Shown: positions 1 to 8,686 of the stretch, piece after piece
Numbering within the stretch: position 1 is the stretch's first letter
How the letters are laid out: each line of letters begins with the position of its first letter
Assembly (NCBI RefSeq): GCF_000224065.1
Contig: NZ_AFWT01000021.1
Location: forward strand, 24,316-88,315
Direction: 5' to 3'
DNA: 64,000 nt
Origin: Thiorhodococcus drewsii AZ1
GTDB taxonomy: Bacteria; Pseudomonadota; Gammaproteobacteria; Chromatiales; Chromatiaceae
The notes under the pieces: model-generated
What the model was told of the DNA's origin: nothing
Seen by the model: only the letters and a program-made list of their open reading frames with translations
Database searches by the model: none
Program-made: the position numbers and the translations under genes

Positions 1-61
1 TCGTCCCCGCTCTCGGCGCACCGTGCGCCGATTCAACGCGTCCCTTTCGAAGATCACACCC

Positions 62-1423
62 ATGATGTCCAAGCCAGCCTCCATCCCTCTCATACTCTGT
101 CTGTCGCTGCTGCTGCCGCTGTCATCGGCCCAGGCCGCGCTGCCCTTTGCCCTGGACGGCAAACCGCTGCCGAGCCTGGCGCCCATGCTGGAGCAGGTGG
201 TGCCGGCGGTCGTCAACGTATCGACCGTCACCCGGATCGAGGCCGCCGACCACCCGCTGCTGCGCGATCCCTTTTTCCGTTATTTCTTCGATGTCCCCCA
301 ACAGCAGCGTCGACGCGAAAACAACAGCCTGGGCTCCGGGATCATCGTCGATGCCCGGCGCGGACTGGTGCTCACCAACTATCACGTCATCGCCAAGGCG
401 GACGAGATCAAGGTCACCCTACATGACGGACGCACCCTGAACGCCACGCTCGTCGGCAACGACCCGGACACCGACGTCGCCGTGCTGCGCATCCCGGCCA
501 AAGGTTTGAAGGCGCTCGCGTTTTCCGACTCGGACACCCTGCGGGTCGGCGATTTCGTGGTCGCCATCGGCAATCCATTCGGACTGAAGCAGACCGTCAC
601 CTCCGGCATCGTCAGCGGACTCGGCCGGACCGGACTCGGGATCGAGGGATATGAGAACTTCATCCAGACGGACGCCTCCATCAATCCGGGCAACTCGGGC
701 GGTCCCCTGGTCAATCTGCGCGGCGAACTGGTCGGCATGAACACGGCTATCCTGGCCCCCGGCGGCGGCAACATCGGCATCGGCTTCGCCATTCCGGCCA
801 ACATGGCGCGCTCCATCATGGAGCAACTGGTGGAGTTCGGCGCGGTCAGACGCGGACTCTTCGGTGTCCGGGTACAGGATTTGACCGACGAATTGGCCAG
901 CGCATTGGACCTGAAGGATCATGACGGCGCACTGGTGGCGGATGTGGATCCAGGCTCGGCCGCCGAGGAGGCGGGTCTGCGTCAAGGCGACCTCATCCTC
1001 GCCGTCAACGGCAAGCCGATCGGCGGATCCTCCGATCTGCGCAATCGCTTCGGACTGCTGCGGATCGGTGAGCGGGTGGATCTGGATATCGTGCGACGCG
1101 GCAAGGAGCGTCATCTGACGGGTGAAATCGGCGATCCCTACCGCAGCTTCGTGCCTGGCAAACGGATCTCATCCAGCCTCGACGGCGCGCTCTTCGGCGA
1201 ATTCAGCCACAGCGGCGGAGTTCCAGCGATCCCGGTGGGCAGCGTCGAGCCCAACAGCTCGGCCTGGAATGCGGGGCTACGCGAAGGGGACCGCATCATC
1301 CAGGTCAATGGCCAGGAGATCGCGCGACTGCGTGACATCAGGGACGTGCTCAAGCGTTCGCGCGGGCTCTACAGCCTGCGCATCCAACGCGGCGACGAAT
1401 TGCTCGTGCTTTCCCGACGTTGA
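62..1423 (+). CDS. degQ: DegQ/DegP-type periplasmic serine endoprotease
   Basis: Trypsin-like protease of the HtrA family that degrades or refolds damaged proteins in the periplasm. From the chosen ATG the product is 453 residues, the usual DegQ size. A signal peptide occupies about residues 1-26. The triad is visible as His108 (TNYHVI), Asp138 (DTDVAVL) and Ser212 (GNSGGPL). Two PDZ domains follow, at roughly 260-345 and 375-450. An in-frame GTG lies 39 bases upstream, but the ATG pair at 62/65 places the hydrophobic signal correctly, so I chose 62. The short LA loop after the first strand favours DegQ over DegP. It is the first gene in the window, so upstream partners are unseen. Confidence 0.9.
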   Translation: MMSKPASIPLILCLSLLLPLSSAQAALPFALDGKPLPSLAPMLEQVVPAVVNVSTVTRIEAADHPLLRDPFFRYFFDVPQQQRRRENNSLGSGIIVDARRGLVLTNYHVIAKADEIKVTLHDGRTLNATLVGNDPDTDVAVLRIPAKGLKALAFSDSDTLRVGDFVVAIGNPFGLKQTVTSGIVSGLGRTGLGIEGYENFIQTDASINPGNSGGPLVNLRGELVGMNTAILAPGGGNIGIGFAIPANMARSIMEQLVEFGAVRRGLFGVRVQDLTDELASALDLKDHDGALVADVDPGSAAEEAGLRQGDLILAVNGKPIGGSSDLRNRFGLLRIGERVDLDIVRRGKERHLTGEIGDPYRSFVPGKRISSSLDGALFGEFSHSGGVPAIPVGSVEPNSSAWNAGLREGDRIIQVNGQEIARLRDIRDVLKRSRGLYSLRIQRGDELLVLSRR

Positions 1424-1440
1424 CCCGTCCGGGTCGCCGA

Positions 1441-1473
1441 TTCAGCAGGGGTTCAGGGTCGACACACTAGGAT
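1441..1473 (+). promoter_or_regulatory. TTCAG-N6-TTCAG direct repeat with -10-like element
   Basis: TTCAG at 1441 is repeated at 1452, exactly 11 bases apart, and is followed 11 bases later by TAGGAT at 1468-1473. Direct half-sites with an 11-base period just upstream of a -10 are typical of OmpR/PhoP-family activators. The site lies upstream of the His-rich gene at 1528. A regulator of that family is encoded at 2298, so it may be the binding protein. That link is inference. Confidence 0.4.
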
Positions 1474-1527
1474 GGCCTCCAAGACGGTGGATTTGGCCCC
1501 CGTCTCAGGACCCGAGGAGACCATCCG

Positions 1528-1872
1528 ATGAGCCACGTTTCCACGAATTCCCATGCACCGAAACTCACGCGACTAGTGACCCTCTTTTCCGCCATCCTTG
1601 TCGCAGGTTCCCTAGCGCTTCCAGCAACCGCGTCCGCCGGCGGACGCGGCTGGGACTCCCACCGTCACGCGGACCGCTGGGACTCACCAGCACCGCGTCA
1701 CTTCAGACATCATCACCACCACCGCAAGCATCACCACCGTCGGCACCACCATCGCGACCATCGGCGGACCTATGTCTACGACTACGGCTACCGGCCTAGA
1801 GTGGTCTACAAGAAACGCTGGCCGCATCACCACCGCCGCGATGGAGTCACCATCATCTATCGCGACTATTGA
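1528..1872 (+). CDS. histidine-rich exported protein
   Basis: Product of 114 residues that I cannot assign to a named family. About residues 1-38 form a signal peptide with a hydrophobic stretch (LVTLFSAILVAGSLALPATA) and a cleavage-like TASA. The mature part is dominated by His and Arg, with runs of four or five His between about residues 60 and 76, and a Tyr-rich tail. Such composition suggests binding of zinc, copper or nickel in the periplasm, which is inference. A ribosome site (GAGGAG) precedes the ATG. The TTCAG direct repeat upstream and the PepSY/two-component operon downstream suggest it is a target of that system. Confidence 0.75.
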   Translation: MSHVSTNSHAPKLTRLVTLFSAILVAGSLALPATASAGGRGWDSHRHADRWDSPAPRHFRHHHHHRKHHHRRHHHRDHRRTYVYDYGYRPRVVYKKRWPHHHRRDGVTIIYRDY

Positions 1873-2013
1873 CCCGGCACCATCGGTGCGCGCGCCATGG
1901 ACAGGCGCCCGACCGATCGACAGACCCGCAACATCCGCACGCGTCCACACCGCGACACGCCCGGACTGTGCTAGATTCCCGCAGACCGTCACAGGCACGG
2001 GAGCCGATCCGAC

Positions 2014-2244
2014 ATGCAATTGTCTACGTTCATTCTGGCCGCCTTACTGCTTTGCATGGCGCCACCGACCACCTGGGCCGGATCCGGACAGGGCGGACAG
2101 ATGTCGCCCGACCGGGCCGGCGAAATCGCGCGCCGCCAAACCGGAGGCCGCGTGCTGGCCGTCCAATCTGCCAACGGGGGCTACCGCGTGAAGGTCCTGA
2201 CCCCCGATGGCCAGGTGCGCTATGTCTTCGTACCCAACCGCTGA
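2014..2244 (+). CDS. small exported PepSY-domain protein
   Basis: A 76-residue product with a signal peptide (about residues 1-22, ending TTWAG). A single PepSY-like module follows, with the pattern SPDRAGEIARRQTGGRVLAV, then GYRVKVLTPDG and VRYVFV. PepSY modules are thought to inhibit peptidases or sense envelope conditions. Genes of this size commonly sit directly in front of PhoP/PhoQ-like two-component pairs in Gammaproteobacteria, and here the response regulator starts 53 bases downstream. It is probably the first gene of a three-gene operon and may tune the sensor kinase. Confidence 0.8.
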   Translation: MQLSTFILAALLLCMAPPTTWAGSGQGGQMSPDRAGEIARRQTGGRVLAVQSANGGYRVKVLTPDGQVRYVFVPNR

Positions 2245-2297
2245 GCAGGTGGCCGTATCGCACGCCGCCCGACCCTATCGCCGACAGACACCAACGC

Positions 2298-2996
2298 ATG
2301 CGCATCCTGATCATTGAGGACGAGCCCGAACTCCGTCGCCAAATCGCCACCCGACTCTCGCAGGACGACTGCGAGGTCGAGGGCACCGGCGACGGCCAGG
2401 AGGGTCTCTATCTCGCAAGCGAATACGCCTTCGACGCCGCCATCATCGATCTTGGCCTGCCTGGCCTTTCCGGGCTCGACATCATCCGCCGACTGCGCGC
2501 CAAGGAGAGCCTCCTGCCGATCCTCATTCTCACCGCGCGCGACCGCTGGGAGGACAAGGTCGAGGGATTGGAGGCCGGCGCCGACGACTATCTGGCCAAG
2601 CCCTTCCATCAAGAGGAACTGCTCGCGCGGATCCGGGCACTGATCCGGCGTGCCGCCGGAACCGCCTCGCAGGAACTGCACCTGGGACCTATGCGACTGG
2701 ACCTGACCGCCCAGAAGGTCTGGATGCGGGATCGACCGGTCGAGATCACCGCCTACGAATACCGTCTGCTCGAACAATTGGCCGCCAGCCGGGGCAAGGT
2801 GCTCTCAAAGCAGGATCTCGCCGACCGTCTCTATCCGCACGACGAGGACCGCGAGAGCAACGTAATCGAGGTGCTGGTCGGGCGTCTGCGCCGCAAGCTC
2901 GACCCGGACGGTTCGCTCAATCCGATCGAGACGCTGCGCGGACGCGGCTACCGCCTGGCACTGGGCGACGACTCAGACAAGGATCCGGCTGGATGA
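2298..2996 (+). CDS. OmpR/PhoP-family response regulator
   Basis: A 232-residue response regulator. Receiver domain: acidic pocket IEDEP near residue 8, phosphorylation site Asp51 in IIDLGLPG, and the conserved Lys in AKPF. C-terminal winged helix (about 130-225) with the family signatures YEYRLLEQL and NVIEVLVGRLRRKLD. I start at ATG 2298 because it opens directly into MRILIIEDEP; the reading frame stays open further upstream but that stretch is not conserved. Its stop overlaps the kinase start (ATGA), indicating translational coupling. PhoP and QseB are the closest named relatives; the signal is unknown. Confidence 0.9.
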   Translation: MRILIIEDEPELRRQIATRLSQDDCEVEGTGDGQEGLYLASEYAFDAAIIDLGLPGLSGLDIIRRLRAKESLLPILILTARDRWEDKVEGLEAGADDYLAKPFHQEELLARIRALIRRAAGTASQELHLGPMRLDLTAQKVWMRDRPVEITAYEYRLLEQLAASRGKVLSKQDLADRLYPHDEDRESNVIEVLVGRLRRKLDPDGSLNPIETLRGRGYRLALGDDSDKDPAG

Positions 2997-4333
2997 TGTC
3001 GCTGCGCACCCGCGTCGCGCTGTCCGGCGCTGTGGTGCTCACCGTCTTCGTGCTGTTCACCAGCCTGGCGCTGGAGCGCGCGGTTCGCGATACCGTCCTC
3101 TCGGCGCGGGAAGAACGGCTACTGGCCCAGGTCTTCCTGCTGATGGCGGCCGGCGAGGAGGAGCCCGGCGGACTGGTCTTCCCCAAGACGCTCGGCGAAC
3201 CGCGTCTCAACCTGCCCGATTCGGGACTCTATGCCAAGGTGCTGAACGCGCTGGGCGATCCCATCTGGCAATCCCCGTCCGCCATCGGCGCCGACTGTCC
3301 CACGCCGCTTCCGCTCGCGCCCGGTCAGCGCCGTTTCGAACGTCTCTCGGGATCGGACGGAAGCACCTACCTGACACTGGCCTTCGGCGTCACCTGGGCG
3401 ACCGGTCCGACCCCGCAGGATTACACCTTCGTGGTCGCCGAGGACGCCGCCGCCTTCCATGCCGAGGTGGGCCAGTTCCGCGCCAGCCTTGCGGTCTGGC
3501 TGGGCGGCATGTCGGTCCTGATGCTGGTGATCCTGGTCGCCATCCTGCGCTGGGGACTCAAGCCACTGCGCCGGGTAGCGGAGGAAGTAGCCGCGATCGA
3601 ATCCGGTAAACAGGCCCAGATCCAGGGGCGCTATCCAGCCGAGATCCGCGCGCTCACCGGAAACCTGAACGCCCTGCTCGCCCATGAGCGGGCACGTCAA
3701 CGACGTCTCGACAACACACTGGGCGATCTCGCCCACAGCCTCAAGACACCGCTCGCCGTGATGCGCGGCGCGCTCGAAGAGGGACAGGTGCCCTCGCCCA
3801 CCGGAAAGACGCTCCAAGAGCAGCTCGGACGCATGGGACACATCGTCGAATACCAGCTACAGCGTGCCCGGGCCGGCGGACAGCAGGCCGCGACCCTAGC
3901 GCCACCGGTCCCGATACGACGCACCGCCGAGCGACTCGTCGCCACACTGACCAAGGTCTATCGCGACGCGGGAATCCAGGTGACGCTTGAGATGGACCAG
4001 GGCATCCAGTTCCAGGGTGTCGAGGGCGACCTGTTGGAGATGCTCGGCAATCTGCTCGAAAATGCCTTCAAATGGGGCAAACGACGCATCCGGGTCTGGG
4101 GAACCAGGTCGCGCGGCAGACTGCTGCTCGTCGTCGAGGACGATGGCCCGGGCATTGCGCCCGAACAGGCATCGCGCCTACTCGAACGTGGCGCACGCGC
4201 GGACGAGGCGACACCAGGACACGGCATCGGACTCGCCGTGGTGCGCGAGATCAGCGATGCCTACGGCGGCACGCTACGGATCGATCAGAGCCCGCTTGGC
4301 GGTGCCAGATTTCGCCTTAGCCTGCCAGCGTGA
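2993..4333 (+). CDS. PhoQ-like sensor histidine kinase
   Basis: Membrane histidine kinase of 446 residues, partner of the regulator whose stop it overlaps. An N-terminal membrane segment at about 8-28 and a second at about 163-187 flank a periplasmic sensor of roughly 130 residues. A HAMP-like linker leads to the dimerisation helix, with the phospho-acceptor His248 in DLAHSLKTPLAV. The ATPase domain carries the N box (NLLENAFKWG), G1 (VEDDGPGI) and G2 (GHGIGLAVV). All catalytic boxes are intact, so it should be active. The sensor has the size and layout of PhoQ/QseC kinases, but its ligand cannot be read from sequence. Confidence 0.9.
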   Translation: MMSLRTRVALSGAVVLTVFVLFTSLALERAVRDTVLSAREERLLAQVFLLMAAGEEEPGGLVFPKTLGEPRLNLPDSGLYAKVLNALGDPIWQSPSAIGADCPTPLPLAPGQRRFERLSGSDGSTYLTLAFGVTWATGPTPQDYTFVVAEDAAAFHAEVGQFRASLAVWLGGMSVLMLVILVAILRWGLKPLRRVAEEVAAIESGKQAQIQGRYPAEIRALTGNLNALLAHERARQRRLDNTLGDLAHSLKTPLAVMRGALEEGQVPSPTGKTLQEQLGRMGHIVEYQLQRARAGGQQAATLAPPVPIRRTAERLVATLTKVYRDAGIQVTLEMDQGIQFQGVEGDLLEMLGNLLENAFKWGKRRIRVWGTRSRGRLLLVVEDDGPGIAPEQASRLLERGARADEATPGHGIGLAVVREISDAYGGTLRIDQSPLGGARFRLSLPA

Positions 4334-4370
4334 GGAGGTTGGCGCAGGACGGCCTCGTTCTCGGAGCCTC

Positions 4371-5381
4371 TCAATCGAACCCGCGCGGGTTCATGGACTG
4401 CCAGCGCCAGGTATCGGCGACCATGGCGTCGATGCCATATTCGGCCTGCCAGCCCAGTTCCTCGCGAGCACGCCCGGGATCGGCATAGCAGGTGGCGATG
4501 TCTCCAGCGCGGCGTTCGACGATGCGATAGGGAATGGGGCGCTCGCTGGCCCGCTCGAAGGCCGCGATCATTTCCAAGACGCTGTAGCCCTGTCCGGTGC
4601 CCAGATTATGGGTCATGACACCCGGCCCGCCCTGGAGTCGGTGCAGTGCGGCGAGATGACCGCGCGCCAGGTCGACGACATGAATGTAGTCGCGCACCCC
4701 AGTGCCATCCGGGGTCGGATAGTCGTTGCCGAAGACGCTAAGCTCGGGCAGCTTACCGACCGCAACCTGGGCGATATAGGGCATGAGGTTGTTGGGGATC
4801 CCGCTCGGATCCTCGCCGATCAGCCCGCTCGGATGGGCGCCGACCGGGTTGAAATAGCGCAATAGCGAGACGCTCCAGTCCGGATCCGAGGTCCAGAGAT
4901 CGCGCAGGATCTCTTCGATGAAGAGCTTGGAACGACCGTAGGGATTGGTCGCCGAGCGCGGAAAATCCTCGCGGATGGGAACGCTCGCCGGATCGCCGTA
5001 GACGGTGGCCGAGGAGCTGAAGACGATCCGCTTGACCCCGGCGGCAGCCATGGCCTCGCAGAGTCTCAGGGTACCGCCGATATTGTTGTCGTAGTACTCC
5101 AGCGGCTTCTGCACCGATTCGCCGACGGCCTTGAGTCCGGCAAAATGGATTACGGCATCGAAGTCGTGAGAACCGAAGATGGCGTCCAGGGCGGCGCGGT
5201 CGCGCAGATCGGCCCGAATGAAGCCGAGCGGACGCCCAGCAATGCTCTGGACCCGGCGCAGCGCCTCTTGCTTGCTGTTGCTGAGGTTGTCGACGACGAC
5301 CACCTCCATGCCCGCCGCCAACAACTCCACGCAGGTATGGCTGCCGATATAGCCGGCCCCGCCCGTGACCAAGACACGCAT
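4371..5381 (-). CDS. galE: UDP-glucose 4-epimerase
   Basis: Interconverts UDP-glucose and UDP-galactose in the cytoplasm, feeding galactose metabolism and surface polysaccharides. The 336-residue length is typical. The NAD-binding GGAGYIGSH is at residues 7-15, the active-site Ser/Thr region at FSSSATVYG (about 121-129), and the catalytic Tyr148/Lys152 in NPYGRSK. The frame is open upstream, but the ATG at 5381 leads straight into [10 protein letters not shown] and is the conserved start. It stands alone on the minus strand, divergent from the flagellin gene, with no other sugar-nucleotide genes beside it. Confidence 0.95.
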   Translation of the reverse strand: MRVLVTGGAGYIGSHTCVELLAAGMEVVVVDNLSNSKQEALRRVQSIAGRPLGFIRADLRDRAALDAIFGSHDFDAVIHFAGLKAVGESVQKPLEYYDNNIGGTLRLCEAMAAAGVKRIVFSSSATVYGDPASVPIREDFPRSATNPYGRSKLFIEEILRDLWTSDPDWSVSLLRYFNPVGAHPSGLIGEDPSGIPNNLMPYIAQVAVGKLPELSVFGNDYPTPDGTGVRDYIHVVDLARGHLAALHRLQGGPGVMTHNLGTGQGYSVLEMIAAFERASERPIPYRIVERRAGDIATCYADPGRAREELGWQAEYGIDAMVADTWRWQSMNPRGFD

Positions 5382-5589
5382 CCGAGTTTTCTCCTTCCAG
5401 GATTTCGACCGACTCAGTCTATCCGAATCAGGCCGCCGGTACCGATGGCGATGATGACCTGCTGCTGCCTCCAAGACCGCAACAACGTCGAGCACCTCCG
5501 CCCCCGCACCTGAGGTCAATGATCTGGAGTTATGATCAGCGTCCGTCAGCGAGTGCCCTATCATGGGCCAGTCATAAGGAAATTGAGAC

Positions 5590-7083
5590 ATGGTTAGTTT
5601 GAGCTTGAACACGAATCTCTCATCCCTGTCCAATCAGAACAGGATTTCCCGGAATCAGGCGAAGCTCGAACAAGCTATTGAGCAGGCGTCATCTGGCTTA
5701 CGTATCAACAGTGCAAAGGATGACGCGGCCGGCATGGAGGTTAGCAACGGAATGTCCTCGACTCTGGCCGTATCCAACGCATTGGCCCGCAACATCAACG
5801 ACGGCATCAGCCTCACTCAGGTCGCCGATAGCGCATTGAAAGGCATCGATGGCATCCTACAGCGCGCCCGAGAGCTTGCCGTTCAATCCAACACCGGCAC
5901 CCTGAGCGCGAATGATCGCAGGATACTGAACTACGAGTTCCTGCACCTTGCGAGCGAAGTGGATTCGCTCGCGGAGAATACCGAGATCTTTGGCATCTAC
6001 CCCCTCAAAGGTCGCGTGCAACCCGAACCGGTCGAGACAGAGCCTGTCAAGCCACCTCCGGCTCCGGAACCCGACGCAGGCGAAACGCCGCACATCAGCG
6101 ATCAGCTGGCCAATAACGGCCCATGGAAGAACTTTTCCTCCGGGATCGTCCCTATCGCCTACATCCCTGCCGGCGCGGTCAACGTAACCATCGATATTGA
6201 TGATAATGGCGCGGATGACGACATCCAGATATTCACGAAGGATGGCAAGCACCTGGCCGGGACTCCGATCGCCACGGACTCGGTTTGGGCCTCCCACGCC
6301 AGCACGACACCGACGGACATCGAGAGCAACGTCTTCCTGGAGAGCCACGGCTTCGATACCGGCGCCACCTACGATGACACCCAGCTCCTCGATGGCACCG
6401 CCAGTTTTGCTCTGACCGACCCACTGCCGCTTCAATCCACCTATAACGGGATGTCGATCGGCTACAGCGGAGACGGTCATTCCGGCGGGAGCCTCAATGA
6501 ACGCATTTCGATCGACCAAACGACGGAGCCGTTGCTGATCATGGTCGTCGGAACAGGCGCTTTCGATGCCAAGGCATCCTGGGACGCGATGCCAGCCCCA
6601 GGCACCGCCCCGCCGACCATCCCAGTCACACCCGAGCCAACCGAGCCGCCGCCGGCGGCGGTCGATGATGAAGCACTCAAGATCGTCGTCGAGGCTCACT
6701 ATGGCGGCACGCCAACAACGATCGAGGTCGAAAAGACACCGGCAACAACCAAGGATCTCGAACTCGAGGATATCGAGATCGACCCATTCGAAAAAGCACG
6801 CAAGGCACTGGAGGCATTGAACTCGGCGATCGACAGGATTGCTGAATACCGTAGCCAATACGGCGCGATCCAAGAACGCCTCGATTCGGCGCTGAACAGC
6901 CTATACGACACGCACGAGAAACTCAGTACCGCCACCAGCCGGATCATGGATGCGGATTATGCGCAGGTTACCGCCGAGTTATCCCGATCCAATATCCTGA
7001 TGAATGCCAACCTGGCGATGCAGGCACAAGCGAACAAATCACCCCAACTCATTCTTGAGCTTGTACAGCAGCTGAAACCCTGA
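5590..7083 (+). CDS. flagellin with large inserted domain
   Basis: A 497-residue flagellin-like protein. Residues 1-140 match the conserved N-terminal D0/D1 helices (for example [15 protein letters not shown] and [15 protein letters not shown]). Residues 400-497 match the C-terminal helices ([20 protein letters not shown]). Between them, two Pro/Glu-rich linkers (about 144-166 and 336-357) bracket a block of about 170 residues rich in Asp, Gly, Thr and beta-strand patterns ([15 protein letters not shown]), possibly a calcium-binding beta-sandwich. It starts with ATG after an AAGGA ribosome site. No flagellar chaperone, cap or biosynthesis gene is nearby, so this is an orphan copy. Its insert would lie on the filament surface. 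Confidence 0.85.
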   Translation: MVSLSLNTNLSSLSNQNRISRNQAKLEQAIEQASSGLRINSAKDDAAGMEVSNGMSSTLAVSNALARNINDGISLTQVADSALKGIDGILQRARELAVQSNTGTLSANDRRILNYEFLHLASEVDSLAENTEIFGIYPLKGRVQPEPVETEPVKPPPAPEPDAGETPHISDQLANNGPWKNFSSGIVPIAYIPAGAVNVTIDIDDNGADDDIQIFTKDGKHLAGTPIATDSVWASHASTTPTDIESNVFLESHGFDTGATYDDTQLLDGTASFALTDPLPLQSTYNGMSIGYSGDGHSGGSLNERISIDQTTEPLLIMVVGTGAFDAKASWDAMPAPGTAPPTIPVTPEPTEPPPAAVDDEALKIVVEAHYGGTPTTIEVEKTPATTKDLELEDIEIDPFEKARKALEALNSAIDRIAEYRSQYGAIQERLDSALNSLYDTHEKLSTATSRIMDADYAQVTAELSRSNILMNANLAMQAQANKSPQLILELVQQLKP

Positions 7084-7165
7084 CGACTCGATGAAAGAAG
7101 TGCACTCCCAATTTCCGACGTTTCCAATCCATCGCAGCGGCATGATGTCGTGCATCTCAAATGGC

Positions 7166-7618
7166 TCAAAGTGATCGTTGACGATCTCCCTCGATCTTGA
7201 GCAGCACGCGCAATCGTCGCAGACGGTCGGACTCCAGGGAATCGGCGAAAAGCGGCACCGCGCATCGCCCCCAACGGCCGACGCGGAAGCTCAGCACCAC
7301 CAAAGGCAGACTGACGAAGGTCGAGGGCAGCAGCGTCGCCGCACGCCGTTCGCCCGACTTGAGGGTCAAGGTCCAGGAACCGTCCGAGTGCCATTCCAGG
7401 GTCTGGATCGACCAAGGCGCCCAGCCGGCGAGATGAACGGCATGGACATGGATAGCACCGAGCAGGATCAGACTCAGGAGCGGCAGACGCCAGAGACCGA
7501 TCGGCAGGAACAGCACGACGGCCGCAGCCGTCGCATGGAGCGTCATCGCATAGAGCCGCAAATGTCTGGATCGACGCGGCCGCAGCACCAGCGGGGGGCG
7601 ATCGCGGTGCGCCCCCAT
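7166..7618 (-). CDS. ygfX: YgfX/CptA-like membrane protein
   Basis: A 150-residue inner-membrane protein, last gene of the succinate dehydrogenase run and 6 bases behind sdhE. Two adjacent hydrophobic segments (about residues 24-62, including ATAAAVVLFLPIGLW) are followed by a soluble tail. Size, topology and position directly after sdhE match the YgfX (CptA) family. That family has been described as the toxin partner of SdhE/YgfY affecting MreB and FtsZ, while SdhE itself is better established as a flavinylation factor. The sequence does not decide between a toxin role and a membrane role linked to Sdh. Confidence 0.65.
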   Translation of the reverse strand: MGAHRDRPPLVLRPRRSRHLRLYAMTLHATAAAVVLFLPIGLWRLPLLSLILLGAIHVHAVHLAGWAPWSIQTLEWHSDGSWTLTLKSGERRAATLLPSTFVSLPLVVLSFRVGRWGRCAVPLFADSLESDRLRRLRVLLKIEGDRQRSL

Positions 7619-7624
7619 CCGAAC

Positions 7625-7918
7625 TCAACCGCCTGGAGCGGGCGCTCGCACGACGTCGAGGATGTGGTCGACCAGATCCTGCAACGCCTCGTCGGAGGCC
7701 GGCGCGCGGGACATGAACCAGTCGCTCAGACGCTGATCCTGCTCGCCGAGCAGACGCAGAAAGGTCTCGCGTCGGCCTTCGTCCAGATCCGCGTAGCCCA
7801 GATCGAGGAAGCGGTCGAGCAGATGATCCAGCTCCAGCATGCCGCGTCGGCACTGCCAACGCAGCCGTCTGAGTTCGGACGCCGCGTCTTGGGAAGACTG
7901 TTCCATAACGAACGTCAC
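7625..7918 (-). CDS. sdhE: succinate dehydrogenase assembly factor SdhE
   Basis: Small soluble protein (97 residues from the GTG, 93 from an ATG at 7906) that promotes covalent attachment of FAD to SdhA. It carries the family signature RRGMLELD, corresponding to the RGxxE motif needed for flavinylation, within an all-helical fold. The GTG overlaps the sdhB stop (7915-7917) and has GAGGGG directly upstream, so coupling to sdhB is likely; the ATG start is also plausible. Its place immediately after sdhB supports the assignment. Confidence 0.9.
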   Translation of the reverse strand: MTFVMEQSSQDAASELRRLRWQCRRGMLELDHLLDRFLDLGYADLDEGRRETFLRLLGEQDQRLSDWFMSRAPASDEALQDLVDHILDVVRAPAPGG

Positions 7919-8607
7919 AACCCCTCGTCGAGCATGAGTTCCTTGATGTGTCCGATCGCGCGGGTCGGGTTGAGTCCCTTGGGACAGACCTCGACGCAGT
8001 TCATGATGCTATGGCAACGGAACAGCTTGTAGGGCCCCTCAAGCGCATCGAGACGCTCTTCGGTCGCCTGGTCGCGACTGTCGGCGAGGAAACGCCAGGC
8101 CTGCAGCAGCGCGGCTGGACCGTGGAACTTCTCAGGATTCCACCAGAAGGAGGGACAGGCGGTGGAGCAGCAGCCGCAGAGGATGCACTCGTAGAGTCCG
8201 TCGAGCTTGTCGCGATCGGCCGGCGACTGCAGGATTTCTTGCTCCGGTGCCGGATCGTGGCGCACCAGATAGGGCTTGACCGCCCGATATTGCTCGTAGA
8301 ATTGGCTCATATCCACGACCAGATCGCGGATCACCGGACGCCCGGGCAACGGGCGCACCACGATCGGCTGTTTCAGATCGGAGATGGCCGTGACGCAGGC
8401 GAGCACGTTGAGCCCGTTGGCATTCACCGCATCCGAGCCACACACACCTTCACCGCAGGAGTGGCGGAAACTGAAGGACTCGTCCTGCTTCTTTACCTCC
8501 AGCAGGACGTCGCGCAACATCATGCCCTGGAAGGTCTTGACCTCGTAATCCTGCATCCGAGGCTTCTTGTCGGTGTCAGGATTGTAGCGATAGACGCTGA
8601 TTCTCAT
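7915..8607 (-). CDS. sdhB: succinate dehydrogenase iron-sulfur subunit
   Basis: Electron-transfer subunit of respiratory complex II, peripheral on the cytoplasmic face of the inner membrane. 230 residues from the ATG at 8607 (MRISVYRYNP); an in-frame start 21 bases upstream is less conserved. Cysteine clusters in order: RHSCGEGVCGSDA plus a distal Cys for [2Fe-2S], CILCGCCSTACP for [4Fe-4S], and CHSIMNCVEVCPKG for [3Fe-4S]. The Trp-containing PSFWW is part of the quinone site. Fourth gene of sdhCDAB. Confidence 0.95.
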   Translation of the reverse strand: MRISVYRYNPDTDKKPRMQDYEVKTFQGMMLRDVLLEVKKQDESFSFRHSCGEGVCGSDAVNANGLNVLACVTAISDLKQPIVVRPLPGRPVIRDLVVDMSQFYEQYRAVKPYLVRHDPAPEQEILQSPADRDKLDGLYECILCGCCSTACPSFWWNPEKFHGPAALLQAWRFLADSRDQATEERLDALEGPYKLFRCHSIMNCVEVCPKGLNPTRAIGHIKELMLDEGL

Positions 8608-8686
8608 CGTCGATACCCCGTGGGGCACGCAGCGCGCGCCCTCTTACTCAAACCTTGAAGGGTACGCCCGGCGTACCCCAGGAACC

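Noticed and set aside
5515..5589. Sigma28 flagellar promoter before the flagellin gene
   Set aside because: No TAAA-N15-GCCGATAA-like pair could be found; only loosely similar AT-rich words are present.
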